64,000 nucleotides of DNA from UBA2767 sp965228625 (GTDB lineage: Bacteria; Pseudomonadota; Alphaproteobacteria; Rhizobiales; Methyloligellaceae): positions 1,674,001 to 1,738,000 of the forward strand of contig OZ245829.1 of assembly GCA_965228625.1 (NCBI GenBank). The letters run 5' to 3'. This document shows, piece after piece, positions 8,249 through 17,361 of this stretch. The stretch's first letter is position 1; the number at the start of each line of letters is the position of its first letter. A program made the translations under genes and the position numbers. Below the pieces are notes generated by a model. It did not search any database. It was not told where the DNA came from and saw only the letters and a list, made by a program, of their open reading frames with translations.

Positions 8249-9082
8249 ATGACACTCGTGCAGGAACGGGACGGGACGACACCCGACTTTGATGCCATCA
8301 AGATCAAACAGCAGGGCACCTGGGCATCCGGCGACTATGCAATCGTCGGTACGACGCTTCAGATCGTCGGCGAGCAGCTTTGCGAGACCATTGACCTTCG
8401 TCCGGGTGCCAAGGTGCTCGATGTTGCGGCCGGCAACGGCAACGCGACGCTCGCCGCGGCACGCAGATTCTGCGACGTCACCTCCAGCGATTATGTGAAA
8501 GGACTGCTCGACAAGGGAAAGAACCGCGCCGATGCCGAAGAGCTCAACGTGACGTTCGAGCAGGCCGACGCGGAAGACCTGCCCTACACCGCCGGCTCTT
8601 TCGACGCCGTGTTGTCGACCTTCGGCGTGATGTTCACGCCAAACCAGCCCAAGGCGGCGGCGGAATTGCTTCGCGTCTGCCGGCCGGGCGGCAAAATCGC
8701 ACTCGCCAACTGGACGCCGGGCGGCTTCATCGGTCAGATGTTCAAGGCGATCGGCAAACATGTCCCGCCGCCCGCCGGTGTCGCCTCGCCGGCCTTGTGG
8801 GGCACGCAGGAACGGATCGAGGACCTGTTCGGCGACGGCGCAAGTGCAATCAATGTCGCGTCAAAGCACTTTGTCTTCCGCTACCTCTCGACGGATCATT
8901 TTCTGGAGATCTTCCGCGACTATTACGGACCCGTCCACAAGGCGTTCCTTGCCCTGGACGGCGATGGCCAGGCCGCGCTCGAAGCCGACCTGCGCACCGT
9001 TCTGGAGCGGTTCAACGTGGCGAGCGACGGCACCTTCGTGGCGCCGGCCGAGTATGTCGAGGTCGTGATCTCAAAGGCCTAG
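8249..9082 (+). CDS. Class I SAM-dependent methyltransferase (UbiE/Methyltransf_11 type)
   Basis: 277 residues. The SAM-binding motif I is VLDVAAGNGNATLAA (residues 56-70). The second acidic loop follows (TSSDYVKGLL), then ADAEDLPYTAGSFDAVLSTFGVMFTPN (motifs II/III) and the RVCRPGGKIALANWTPGG strand. The start at 8249 is chosen for AAAGGA nine bases upstream; an in-frame ATG at 8177 lies before the likely operator's gene-proximal side and lacks a ribosome site. The substrate is unknown. Divergence from an HxlR regulator suggests induction by a small molecule. Confidence 0.88.
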   Translation: MTLVQERDGTTPDFDAIKIKQQGTWASGDYAIVGTTLQIVGEQLCETIDLRPGAKVLDVAAGNGNATLAAARRFCDVTSSDYVKGLLDKGKNRADAEELNVTFEQADAEDLPYTAGSFDAVLSTFGVMFTPNQPKAAAELLRVCRPGGKIALANWTPGGFIGQMFKAIGKHVPPPAGVASPALWGTQERIEDLFGDGASAINVASKHFVFRYLSTDHFLEIFRDYYGPVHKAFLALDGDGQAALEADLRTVLERFNVASDGTFVAPAEYVEVVISKA

Positions 9083-9112
9083 GGTCTGATCAGATCTGAC
9101 ACCGCAATATCG

Positions 9113-9144
9113 GAAGGCGGCGCCCCTGCGCCGCCTTCTCTTTT
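9113..9144. terminator. Intrinsic terminator between convergent genes
   Basis: GAAGGCGGCGC, CCCT loop, GCGCCGCCTTC (11-bp perfect stem), followed by TCTTTT. It terminates the methyltransferase transcript and, read on the other strand, may stop the RND transcript that ends at 9164. Confidence 0.9.
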
Positions 9145-9163
9145 GGAGGATATCAGCGCTGGC

Positions 9164-12100
9164 TTATTCGGCCGGCGCCGCCTTGCCCCGCCGGCGCGGA
9201 CGCCGGGGTTTCTTCGCCTTCGCGGCCGCGCGGCGCAGCGCGCGCTCTTCCAACGGCCCGACCACCAGGGTCAGCATCGGCGGCACGATCAGCAGCGTCA
9301 GCACCGCGGAAAGCGACAGTCCGCCGACCACGACCGAGCCGAGACCCCGATAGAGCTCCGATCCCGCTCCGGGAAAGAACACGAGCGGCAACATCCCGAA
9401 CACGGAGGTCAGGGTCGACATGAAAATGGGCCGGATACGGTTGCGCGTGGCCTCGATGATTGCCTCCTGCGGCGGCATCTTGTCCGTGCGCAAATGCAGA
9501 AGCGTCTGGTGGACCAGCAGAATCGCATTGTTGACCACGATGCCGATCAGAATGACGAAGCCGAGCAGCGTGAGCATATCGAGTGACTGGAAATAGAAGA
9601 GGTTGAGAAAGGCGAGACCGGCCACGCCACCCGCCGCCGCCATCGGCACCGACAGCATGATGACCAACGGATAGATGAAGCTCTCAAACAGGATTGCCAT
9701 CACCAGGTAAACGATGATCATCGCGACGATGAGGTCGCCGACCATGTGGTTCCAGGTCTGAGTGAGCTTGTCCGCCGTTCCCGAGATACGCATACGAACG
9801 CCTTCGGGCAGTCCGGCCTCCTCCAGCGGCTGTATGACTTCGTCCTGAAGCATCTCGATCGCCGATTCCAGCGGGATCGCCGTCGACGGCACGACCTCGA
9901 GCGTGACCGTGCGCTGGCGCTCCCGGTGCCGGATTGCCGTCGGTCCGGACGTCATTTCCACGCGTGCCACCGAGGAGACGGGCAGGATCTGTCCGTCCCG
10001 GGTCACAACGGGCAGATTGCCGACATCCTGGGTGTTGCCGACCTTGTCGAGCGGGCCCTTGAGCATCAGATCGAGCCGGGAGTTGCCAACCGTAACCTCG
10101 ACCACCCGGAAGCCATCGTTGAACGTATCGATCGTCTCACCCAGTTCGACCGGCGAGACCCCGTTGTCGGTCAGCCGCATCCGGTCCGGAAAAACCCGGA
10201 CTTCCGGCGCGCCGAGTTCAAGCCCCGGATTGGGCGTGAACTGGTTGCCCTGCTCCAGCGGCAGGATCTTCAGGATCCGGCCCGTCGCCTGAACCGCGGT
10301 GCTCAAAATCGTTTCAAGCTCCGGCCCGGAGATGTCGAGTTCGATCTTGCGTCCGCCGCCGATACCGCGCGCGAAGATCGACCGCTGATTGATGATCGCG
10401 AAGGTCCCGGGTTCCTTGAAAACCGGTTCCTGCAGAATGGGTTTCAGCTCCGCAACGCGCATGGGATCGACCGCCGCAGCACCGAGAAACGTCCGCGAAC
10501 GCCAGGCGACGAAGAAGAACCGGTCGATTTTCGGCGGCCCGCCCTCGACTTCTTCCGGACCGGAAACCGACTTGAGCAAGGGCTTGATGTCATCCTCGAT
10601 GCGCTTTGCGATATCGGTGGTCGTATCCAGGTTGTATCCGGGCGGCGGGATCAGGATGCCGAACATGAGATTGCGGTTGCCCTCAGGCAGATACTCAAGT
10701 TTCGGCAGGAACGCCCAGGCTCCGGCAGCACAGGCGGCGGATGTGGCACCGACCACAAGAACGGCGGCGATCTTGTTGCGCGTGACGAGCTTCGTGAATC
10801 CGATGATGCCCTTCACGGAAAAATGGGCCAGTTCATCGATGCCGGGGATGTAGACCCGCTTGAAGGGTTCGTTCCCCTTGCCGGAACGCCCCGCCAGCAA
10901 CCGGCTCGCAAGCGCCGGAATGACGGTCACGGAGACGAGCAGGGACAGGATAACCGAGACCGAGATCGCCACGCCGATGTCGCGGAACAACTGGCCGACC
11001 TCGAGCTGCATGATCAGCACCGGGATGAACACCATGACGGTGGTCAGCGCCGAAACGAATACCGCACCCCAGACCTGTTGCGTCCCCTCATAGGCCGCAT
11101 CCTGCGCCGATTTACCCTTCTCGCGGAGCCGGAAGATGTTTTCGAGCACCACGATCGCGGCATCGACGACCATGCCGACCGCAAACGCCAGGCCCGCGAG
11201 CGAAATCACGTTGAGCGAGCGCCCCAGGGCCGCCATCGCGACAAACGAGCCGATCACCGAGACGGGTATCGCCAGCGAGACGATCACCGTGGCCCGCCAG
11301 GAGCGCAGGAAGAGCATCAGAATGAGCGCCGCGAGCGTACCGCCGACCCAGATGTTCTGCTGCACCAGATCGACCGACGACGTGATGTAGATCGTCTCGT
11401 CGTAGACCTGCCTGAGCTGCAGGCCTTCGCGCGGCACCGGTCCCGCGTTGAGTTCGCGGATGGCCTCCTGGATGCCGGCCATCGTCTCAATCACATTGGC
11501 GCCCGTTTCGCGCTCCGCGTTGAAGGCCAGTGCCGCCTCGCCGTCCAGCCGGATCTTGGCGAATGCCTCCTTGTAGGCAAAGCCGACGCGCGCGATATCC
11601 GCGATTGTCACCCGCGCGAGCCCGCCGGATTGTTCATCGCGAACCGACCGCAGGACGACGTTGCGGATGCCGTCGAGCGTGTTGAGCTCGCCTTCCGTGC
11701 GCACCACGTAGCGGCGCTTGCCCTCATCAACGTCACCGGCGCTCATGACGGCATTGTTGCGGCGGAGAACGTCGATCACGTTCGACACCGTCAGCCGGTA
11801 ACGGGCCAGCAGTTCCGGCTCGACGACGACTTCTATCTCACGCTCGCTGCCGCCATAGACGTTGACCTGCCCGACGCCCTTGACCCGCTCGACCCGGTCC
11901 TGGATGACATCTTTGACGAAATCGCCGTACTCGTGGATCGGCCGGGTGTTGCCGGCCTCACGGGTGACGATGAACCAGGCAATGGGACTGTCTTCCGCGC
12001 CCGCGAGCTTGATGGTGGGTTCGTCCGCCTCGTCCGGATATCCGGTCACCCGGTCGAGACGGTTGGCGACCTCCAGCATTGCCCGGTCCATGGCCGTACC

Positions 12101-12391
12101 GACCGCGAACTCCATGGTGATGCGGCTGCTGCCCTGCTCCGACGTGCTGATGATCTCCGTCAACCCGCCGATGCCGCGCAGCACGTCCTCCTGGCGTATG
12201 ACGACCTCGCGCTCGACTTCCGCCGGCGCGGCGCCGAACCAGTTGGTCGACACGGTGATGACAGGCCTGTTGACGTCCGGCGCGAGCTGGATCGGGATGG
12301 TCTGCAGCGCAACGATACCGAACATCACCACCATCAGCACGATGGCGATGACGGCGGTCGGCCGTTCGATCGATGCGCGGATAATGTTCAT
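9164..12391 (-). CDS. RND efflux transporter permease subunit (AcrB/MexB superfamily)
   Basis: 1075-residue inner-membrane proton-driven pump. It starts NIIRASIERPTAVIAIVLMVVMFGIVAL (TM1) and has two repeated halves with large periplasmic loops after TM1 and TM7. TM4 carries GMVVDAAIVVLEN, so one acidic relay residue (D of VDAA) is present and the second AcrB Asp position is Ala, as in CusA-like and several uncharacterised RND branches. The C-terminus is rich in Lys/Arg/Pro. The start overlaps the stop of the adaptor gene by four bases (ATGA), so the pair is one operon. No outer-membrane TolC partner lies nearby. Substrate class is undetermined. Confidence 0.93.
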   Translation of the reverse strand: MNIIRASIERPTAVIAIVLMVVMFGIVALQTIPIQLAPDVNRPVITVSTNWFGAAPAEVEREVVIRQEDVLRGIGGLTEIISTSEQGSSRITMEFAVGTAMDRAMLEVANRLDRVTGYPDEADEPTIKLAGAEDSPIAWFIVTREAGNTRPIHEYGDFVKDVIQDRVERVKGVGQVNVYGGSEREIEVVVEPELLARYRLTVSNVIDVLRRNNAVMSAGDVDEGKRRYVVRTEGELNTLDGIRNVVLRSVRDEQSGGLARVTIADIARVGFAYKEAFAKIRLDGEAALAFNAERETGANVIETMAGIQEAIRELNAGPVPREGLQLRQVYDETIYITSSVDLVQQNIWVGGTLAALILMLFLRSWRATVIVSLAIPVSVIGSFVAMAALGRSLNVISLAGLAFAVGMVVDAAIVVLENIFRLREKGKSAQDAAYEGTQQVWGAVFVSALTTVMVFIPVLIMQLEVGQLFRDIGVAISVSVILSLLVSVTVIPALASRLLAGRSGKGNEPFKRVYIPGIDELAHFSVKGIIGFTKLVTRNKIAAVLVVGATSAACAAGAWAFLPKLEYLPEGNRNLMFGILIPPPGYNLDTTTDIAKRIEDDIKPLLKSVSGPEEVEGGPPKIDRFFFVAWRSRTFLGAAAVDPMRVAELKPILQEPVFKEPGTFAIINQRSIFARGIGGGRKIELDISGPELETILSTAVQATGRILKILPLEQGNQFTPNPGLELGAPEVRVFPDRMRLTDNGVSPVELGETIDTFNDGFRVVEVTVGNSRLDLMLKGPLDKVGNTQDVGNLPVVTRDGQILPVSSVARVEMTSGPTAIRHRERQRTVTLEVVPSTAIPLESAIEMLQDEVIQPLEEAGLPEGVRMRISGTADKLTQTWNHMVGDLIVAMIIVYLVMAILFESFIYPLVIMLSVPMAAAGGVAGLAFLNLFYFQSLDMLTLLGFVILIGIVVNNAILLVHQTLLHLRTDKMPPQEAIIEATRNRIRPIFMSTLTSVFGMLPLVFFPGAGSELYRGLGSVVVGGLSLSAVLTLLIVPPMLTLVVGPLEERALRRAAAKAKKPRRPRRRGKAAPAE

Positions 12392-13578
12392 GAAGAGCCT
12401 TTTTCCACCCGCACCTTGGCGCCGGGCTGAATGCGCTCATTGCCGCGGATGACGACCATCTCGCCCTTCTTGAGACCGGACACGACCTCGAACCTGCCGC
12501 CGATGGCCTCGCCGACCGTGACCGGCCGCGGCATCGCCTTGTCATCCTGAACCACGAAAACCATGTCGCCGGTGGGCCGTTTAAGTATGGCATCCTTGTG
12601 GACCGTCACGACCTCTCGGTCATCGCTGATCGGCACGGCGACAATGACCGACTGCGACTCGGCAAGCGGCCGTCTTGTTTCGGAAAAGTCCGGTACGAGG
12701 CGCACAATCCGTGTCCGGGTCAGCGGGTTTTCGGAGGGAAGGATCGCGCGAACCTTCGCCACGTGCTTCGTCCCGTCGTCGAGGGTGAAGTCAACGCGCC
12801 GCCCAATCGGCAGTCCGGCAAGGCGGCTGAAGGGAACATCCGCTTCAACCTCCAGGGCGCGGTCGCCGATCACCCTCACGATCCTGTCGCCCTTGCTCAC
12901 ATAGGCCCCGACCTCGGTATAGCGGCGCACCACCACGCCGGCGTACGGCGCGCGGATCGTCGCGTATTCGAGATCGATCTGACGCCGTTGCAGGTTGGTG
13001 CGTTTGATGGCGACATTGGCGCGTGCCCGTCCCACCCGTGCGTCGGCGACAGCGGCCTTCTTCTGCGCGTCTTCGAACCTCGCCTGCGAGAACGCCGCCG
13101 ACTTCCGAAGACCTTCCTGACGACGCAGCTCGGTGAGCGCGACGTCCTTTTCCGCCACCCAGGTTTCCAGTTCGGCCTGTGCCTCGGCAAGCTCGCTTTG
13201 CGACATGTTGACCTCGGCCTCCAGGGTCTCGTTGTCGAGAACAGCCAGAACCTGTCGTTCAGAGACGCGGTCTCCGACCTCTACCCTGATCCCCTCGACG
13301 GGCCCGGCAATCCGGGCCGCCACATCGCCGACCCGGAGCGAAACCAGCCTTCCGGCAATCGGGACCGTCTGGCTGAGCGGCTCGATCCGCGTCTCTTCCA
13401 CGCCAACGAGAGCCGCTTCGGGACCCTGAGCCAATGCGGGCGTGAGATCCGCCGCCGACACGGTCGCCAACCCGGCGGCCAGCATCGCCATGGCAAAGAG
13501 GCGGCGCATGGAAGTATGGCGTCTTACTGGCGGCGAAAGTCTCATGGATTGTTCGAACATGCTCCGGTCACGCAGCAT
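12388..13578 (-). CDS. RND efflux periplasmic adaptor (membrane fusion protein)
   Basis: 396 residues. The lipoyl half-motifs are GPVEGIRVEVGDRVSERQVLAVLDNETLEAEV and YATIRAPYAGVVVRRYTEVGAYVSKGDRIVRV, on either side of a helical hairpin (ELAEAQAELETWVAEKDVALTELRRQEGL...). These are followed by beta-barrel and membrane-proximal domains (PRPVTVGEAIGGRFEVVSGLKKGEMVVIRGNERIQPGAKV). A signal peptide MRRLFAMAMLAAGLATVSA lies near the N-terminus. The start at 13578 has AAGAAGG five bases upstream; ATG 13509, directly at the signal peptide, is the alternative but has no ribosome site. It forms one operon with the downstream pump. Confidence 0.92.
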   Translation of the reverse strand: MLRDRSMFEQSMRLSPPVRRHTSMRRLFAMAMLAAGLATVSAADLTPALAQGPEAALVGVEETRIEPLSQTVPIAGRLVSLRVGDVAARIAGPVEGIRVEVGDRVSERQVLAVLDNETLEAEVNMSQSELAEAQAELETWVAEKDVALTELRRQEGLRKSAAFSQARFEDAQKKAAVADARVGRARANVAIKRTNLQRRQIDLEYATIRAPYAGVVVRRYTEVGAYVSKGDRIVRVIGDRALEVEADVPFSRLAGLPIGRRVDFTLDDGTKHVAKVRAILPSENPLTRTRIVRLVPDFSETRRPLAESQSVIVAVPISDDREVVTVHKDAILKRPTGDMVFVVQDDKAMPRPVTVGEAIGGRFEVVSGLKKGEMVVIRGNERIQPGAKVRVEKGSS

Positions 13579-14667
13579 AGCAGCCTTCTTTTTATGATCG
13601 TCGGCATATTTTGGTTTTTCGCGGGTGTCACCGCCCGCAAGTTTGTACGCGCGGGTGCATGATTTCCCGGCGCTCGGCATACGCCATTTCTTCCACGGGA
13701 TTAAGTCAAATCTCCGAACATCTTGCAGATTGTCATTCTGGCGGGGCTCGCGGCAGCCCATCAACATGTCGAATCGCGCCCCAGGAGCTTGTTATCGCAA
13801 ATGCACCGGCCCCGGTGGTCACAACTGCGTATGCGCAATGCGCCGCATGGATTTCCATCCTGTCCGGCGCCAAAAGCGGCGCGGAGCCGACATTCTCCAC
13901 GAAATGGACGAATTTTCGCCTGAATCGGGCCCTTCCCCGCCTCACTGTCGGCAAGAATCGGCTTTAGCGTGCCAAATAAGAAACGCGTGGGCCTCGTGCT
14001 TGGGGGCACAGGCCCAGTTTAAAGCGTTCGGGAGGGAAAAGACGTCATGTTCGCATCCAGTGCGTCTGCCGACTCGCGGGTTAAGCGCAGACGATCAGTT
14101 CCAGGTGCAATTCGAGTTTTTCCGGGGCTGCTCAAGGCGAGCGTGACTGCGGGCGAACGACGTTCCTTCCTGAACATTGCGACGGAAATGATGGCTGACC
14201 CACGTATGAGTTATGTCGTTTTGAGACCGGTGTGTACCCCCGTGCCGCCGGTTCGGACCGGCTCTGCCGCTGGTGATGCCGGGTATGCTCCCCCCCGCAT
14301 TCGCGTCGTCAGGACTGACAACGCACATCCCGGCCGCCAGCGGCAACAACACCGCCCGGTCGATAAATCTGCACCAGCCCAATGCCGGGCGCGCATCCAG
14401 GACGGCCATATAGATGCGCAACCGCCTGCGGGCGATCAAATTAAACGAATTCTGCCTTTCACTTGGGACTCCGATCCTTCGCCGCTGCCCCCGCGCAGCG
14501 AGAGGAATGGTGTCCCGGCGCGAGCGCAGTGCCCTGGGACTGTTCGCCGTCACAGCCCTCGCCACTGCCTGGCGCGACGCGCGTATTGTGGGTCCGGTCG
14601 ATAGTCTCGCGTCCGGGATCGGGGTGAACTCGCACACCCCACCCGCGGATCGCCCGCAACGCGCTCA

Positions 14668-14834
14668 GGCCGGCCTCCCTTGTTCCCCGCGCCAACATCG
14701 GTGGGACATAGGGAGAGCCGGCCGCCTCTTACTGTACTGAGGCTTAAACTCTCTACGAACACTCTTGCGTATCGCTGTCGGTCTGCTTTCAGACCGTTTG
14801 CCGGCGATGACGCCAGGGAGGGGGAGCGTCATCG
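14668..14834. other. Candidate structured RNA: three successive hairpins
   Basis: (1) GGCCGGC-CTCCCT (14668-14680) pairs with AGGGAG-A-GCCGGCC (14710-14723), and the inner TGTTCCC pairs with GGGACA, giving a stem near 19 bp with small bulges. (2) CGGTCTG, CTTT, CAGACCG (14779-14796). (3) CGATGACGC (14805-14813), 12-nt purine-rich loop, GCGTCATCG (14826-14834). All lie outside any credible gene. Strand and transcription are unknown, and no known RNA family is recognised. Confidence 0.4.
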
Positions 14835-15194
14835 GTGCGGCTCGACTGCGACAGCGTCCGCCGGAAACGATGCGCAAACAACTCATACGCGCCCACCGTT
14901 TCCTGTGACCGTGGACCCTCGTAGCCGATGGTCCCTTTGCTCTTATGGTCCAACCCGTTTGGTCGGTGAGCCGGTCAAGTTATAGAGGAAGTAAGAACCA
15001 CTGGCCGCGGTTCAAGATCACCGGAACGTGAGGCCGCAGAATTCCAGGTCCTCGCCTGGATTGGCATCCTTCAATTTTTCAGAATTGAGAATAATTTGTC
15101 AACAATCCGAATTTCATTCGAATTTTGTTCGAAAATTTGATGCCCGAAGCGGGCATGTTTGCGAATTGTCACGAAATCGCAGAAATTCGGAATC

Positions 15195-15212
15195 GGGCGT
15201 TTTCGAACGCCC
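15195..15212 (-). terminator. Hairpin with TTCG-type loop downstream of tetR gene
   Basis: GGGCGTT, TTCG, AACGCCC: a 7-bp GC-rich stem 24 bp past the stop of the TetR-family gene on the minus strand. No long T-run follows, so it may be a weak or Rho-assisted terminator. Confidence 0.5.
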
Positions 15213-15235
15213 CTCACCCCTTCAGGCGAAGCGCG

Positions 15236-15838
15236 TCACGCTGCCTTGTCTTCCAGGATCACGCCGTGCTGCTGCATCAGCAATTTCGCGATCTCCTTGG
15301 CGCCACGCGCCGCAGTGGTATCAGCGGAGACCTGAGCGGTCACAATCGCCCCCTCATGCAAGAGCGCGATCGACCAGGCAAGACCGTCCGGATCTCGGGC
15401 GCCCGTCGATGAGGCCAGCAACCGCAGATACTCGAAAATCAGGCGCTTGTGCTCGGCGGCAAGCTGATGCGCGGGATGTTTGGCCTCAGAATACTCGGCG
15501 GCCGCGTTGATGAATGTGCACCCGGCGAACGGCATCCCCGGAAACGCCTTGCCCTCAAACCATTCCTCAAGCGCGTCGAAACTCGCCAGCAGGCGATCGG
15601 CCGGCGATCCGCCCGTGCGTTCGATCCGGCTCTTGAACCAGGTCCGAAACTGCTCGTCACGCCGCCTGAGCGCGGCAAGGATCAGCTCGTCTTTGGAACG
15701 GAAATGCTTGTAGAGGGTCATCCGGGCAACCCCGGCCTCCTGCAGGATACGGTCGACGCCCGTGGCGTGAAAACCGTCACGGCAGAACAACGTTATCGCC
15801 GTTTCGACCAGTTGGTCTCTTTTGGATTGGCGTGCCAT
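15236..15838 (-). CDS. TetR/AcrR-family transcriptional regulator
   Basis: 200 residues. The N-terminal TetR helix-turn-helix is clear (RDQLVETAITLFCRDGFHATGVDRILQEAGVARMTLYKHFRSKDELILAAL, about residues 7-57), followed by an all-helical ligand domain. The start at 15838 has AAGGTGA six bases upstream; the frame is open further upstream but without a ribosome site. It is divergent from the AhpD-like gene at 16029, with repeated ACCG-containing words in the shared promoter region, so it likely represses that gene and itself. Confidence 0.92.
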   Translation of the reverse strand: MARQSKRDQLVETAITLFCRDGFHATGVDRILQEAGVARMTLYKHFRSKDELILAALRRRDEQFRTWFKSRIERTGGSPADRLLASFDALEEWFEGKAFPGMPFAGCTFINAAAEYSEAKHPAHQLAAEHKRLIFEYLRLLASSTGARDPDGLAWSIALLHEGAIVTAQVSADTTAARGAKEIAKLLMQQHGVILEDKAA

Positions 15839-15853
15839 GTGAATCACCTTGAT

Positions 15854-15935
15854 ATACGTACCGTTCAGTATGGTATCTGAAACAAAACATTTCAATCAAG
15901 TTTTGTTGAATTGCAAAACATACCGATCGTTCTAT
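15854..15935. promoter_or_regulatory. Candidate TetR operators in divergent promoter region
   Basis: An imperfect dyad, ATAC(GTACCGTTCAGTATG)GTAT at 15854-15876, and a second related word TACCGATCGTTCTAT at 15921-15935. Both contain the TACCGnTC core often found in TetR-family operators. They lie between the tetR start and the AhpD-like gene; binding is inferred. Confidence 0.45.
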
Positions 15936-16028
15936 CTATTTAAGCAACCGCTGATCGACCATGTCTCAAGGACGAACGGCGGTGACCGAACACATGATCG
16001 CAGCATTACAGACCCAGGAGAGATAGAC

Positions 16029-16589
16029 ATGTCACGCATAGACCCGATTGACCCAAAACAGGCGCAAGGCCAGGCCAAGGAACTGCTCGATGTGGTTCAG
16101 GCCGAACTTGGCGCGACCCCGAACCTGCTCCGCACGTTCGCCCAGGCGCCCTCCGTCCTCAACGCCTACCTTTCGCTCTCGAAGAACCTGTCCGGGGGCA
16201 GCCTGACCAAGGCGGTTCGCGAGCAGATCGCGCTCTCCATCGCCGGCGAGAACCATTGTGACTATTGCGCCTCGGCACACACCCTGCTCGGCCGCGGAGC
16301 CGGCGTCAGCGAAGATGAGCTTTCCGCCAATCTCGACGGCGTCTCCAATGATCCCCGGATTCAGGCGCTTCTCACCTTCGCCAAGGCGGTTGTCGCAAAG
16401 CGCGGCTTTGTGAGCGACCAGGAGATTGCCGAGGCGCGCGCCGCCGGTATCTCGGACGCCGAAATCGTCGAAGTGGTCGGCGAAGTGGCGTTGAACGTCC
16501 TGACCAACTACCTCAATCACGTGGCGCAGACGGAGATCGACTTTCCCTACGTCTCAGCAGGCGAGGCCGAAGCCGCGGCAGCCGCATGA
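16029..16589 (+). CDS. Carboxymuconolactone decarboxylase / AhpD-like peroxidase-related protein
   Basis: 186-residue all-helical protein of the CMD/AhpD family. The thiol motif CDYCASAH (C77, C80, H84) is the redox-active CxxC...H signature of the AhpD type, so a thiol-disulfide or alkylhydroperoxidase function is likelier than lactone decarboxylation. LSGGSLTKAVREQIALSIAGEN precedes it, as in the family. The start has AGGAGA seven bases upstream. Its divergent TetR neighbour probably controls it in response to oxidants or electrophiles. Confidence 0.9.
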   Translation: MSRIDPIDPKQAQGQAKELLDVVQAELGATPNLLRTFAQAPSVLNAYLSLSKNLSGGSLTKAVREQIALSIAGENHCDYCASAHTLLGRGAGVSEDELSANLDGVSNDPRIQALLTFAKAVVAKRGFVSDQEIAEARAAGISDAEIVEVVGEVALNVLTNYLNHVAQTEIDFPYVSAGEAEAAAAA

Positions 16590-16595
16590 TCAAGC

Positions 16596-16636
16596 AACGA
16601 GGCCATCCCGCACACATGCGGTATGGCCTCGTTTCT
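16596..16636 (+). terminator. Intrinsic terminator after AhpD-like gene
   Basis: AACGAGGCCAT (16596-16606) pairs with ATGGCCTCGTT (16623-16633), with an inner CCGCA/TGCGG stem continuing the hairpin. TTTCTC follows. It lies 7 bp past the stop. Confidence 0.9.
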
Positions 16637-16710
16637 CAACCCCAAGGCTGGCCATCAGTCGCGGATCATGCTTGTGATTCGGTTCCACGACTCTATTCCA
16701 GGACTGCGCC

Positions 16711-17337
16711 ATGAACGAGTATGTCAGCGATGTCGCGTTTACGCCCTCCGTCAAGGATCAGCAGCGCAAGCGCGGATCGCGCGTCGGTTATGAGCAGATG
16801 GCCGTCAAACGTGACTGGCCGGACAAGGTTGACGAAAACCTGAGGACCTTCATCGCCGAGCGCGACAGTTTCTACCTCGCCACCGCCAACGAGGGCGGGC
16901 AACCCTACATCCAGCATCGCGGCGGGCCGAAAGGGTTCTTGCGTGTGCTGGACGACCGCACGCTTGCCTTCGCCGATTATGGCGGCAACAAGCAGTACAT
17001 CTCGCTGGGAAACCTTGCTGAAAACGATCAGGCGCACATCTTCATGATGGATTATGCGAACCGGCAGCGCGTCAAGATCTGGGGACGTCTGAAGGTCGTG
17101 GAGGATGATCTGGACCTGCTTGCGCGACTTTCCCCCGAAGGCTACGCCGCACGTCCGGAACGCGTGTTCCTCTTTACGATCGCTGCATGGGACGTGAACT
17201 GCCCGCAGCACATCGTTCAGCGCTATGACGAGGAGACGGTGCGTCAGGTCACGCAAAAGCTCGCCGACCGGGTGGCGGATTTGGAAGCCGAAAACGCGCA
17301 GCTCAGGGAACGGCTTGCAAAAGCGACCGTCGCATAG
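16711..17337 (+). CDS. Pyridoxamine 5'-phosphate oxidase-related flavoprotein
   Basis: 208 residues with the split-barrel PNPOx-like fold. The core is FIAERDSFYLATANEGGQPYIQHRGGPKGFLRVLDDRTLAFADYGGNKQYISLGNLAENDQAHIFMMDY, typical of FMN-dependent proteins that act on small oxidised compounds. The C-terminal ~25 residues (VADLEAENAQLRERLAKA) form a short coiled coil, which suggests oligomerisation. The substrate is unknown. It follows the AhpD-like gene but has its own promoter space after a terminator. Confidence 0.87.
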   Translation: MNEYVSDVAFTPSVKDQQRKRGSRVGYEQMAVKRDWPDKVDENLRTFIAERDSFYLATANEGGQPYIQHRGGPKGFLRVLDDRTLAFADYGGNKQYISLGNLAENDQAHIFMMDYANRQRVKIWGRLKVVEDDLDLLARLSPEGYAARPERVFLFTIAAWDVNCPQHIVQRYDEETVRQVTQKLADRVADLEAENAQLRERLAKATVA

Positions 17338-17361
17338 CCAAGCCTACGCCGGCCAAAGGCC

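Larger units (their letters stand above)
13579..15235. other. 1.66-kb gene-free region with several strong hairpins
   Basis: Upstream of the RND operon and downstream of the tetR gene. Short open frames occur on both strands, but none combines a ribosome site with protein-like composition. One fragment near 13969 reads VPNKKRVGLVLGGTGPV and then stops; it resembles the N-terminus of a patatin-like or other glycine-loop protein and could be a gene remnant. The section 14660-14840 holds consecutive strong hairpins (listed separately). Around 15065-15140 the sequence is AT-rich, with repeated TTCGAA-like words and a hairpin ATGCCCG/CGGGCAT at 15140-15156. Confidence 0.55.

Noticed and set aside
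9746..12430. Very long open frame on the plus strand opposite the RND permease gene
   Set aside because: It is rich in Arg, Asp and His with no recognisable fold, as expected for the antisense of a high-GC gene. The minus-strand frame is clearly an RND pump.
13625..14604. Open frames of 173 and 185 codons in the gene-free region
   Set aside because: Residue composition is atypical (Arg/Pro/Ser-rich), there is no domain, and they lack convincing ribosome sites.
14095..14637. Minus-strand 180-codon frame with a hydrophobic stretch
   Set aside because: No family, no SD, and codon use unlike the neighbours; probably chance.
14660..15000. RNase P, tmRNA, 6S or SRP RNA in the hairpin region
   Set aside because: The conserved core words of these RNAs (for example GAGGAAAGTCC) are absent.
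15000..15060. Search for a tRNA near the GGTTCAAGATC word
   Set aside because: No acceptor stem or anticodon arm can be drawn; no tRNA was found anywhere in the window.
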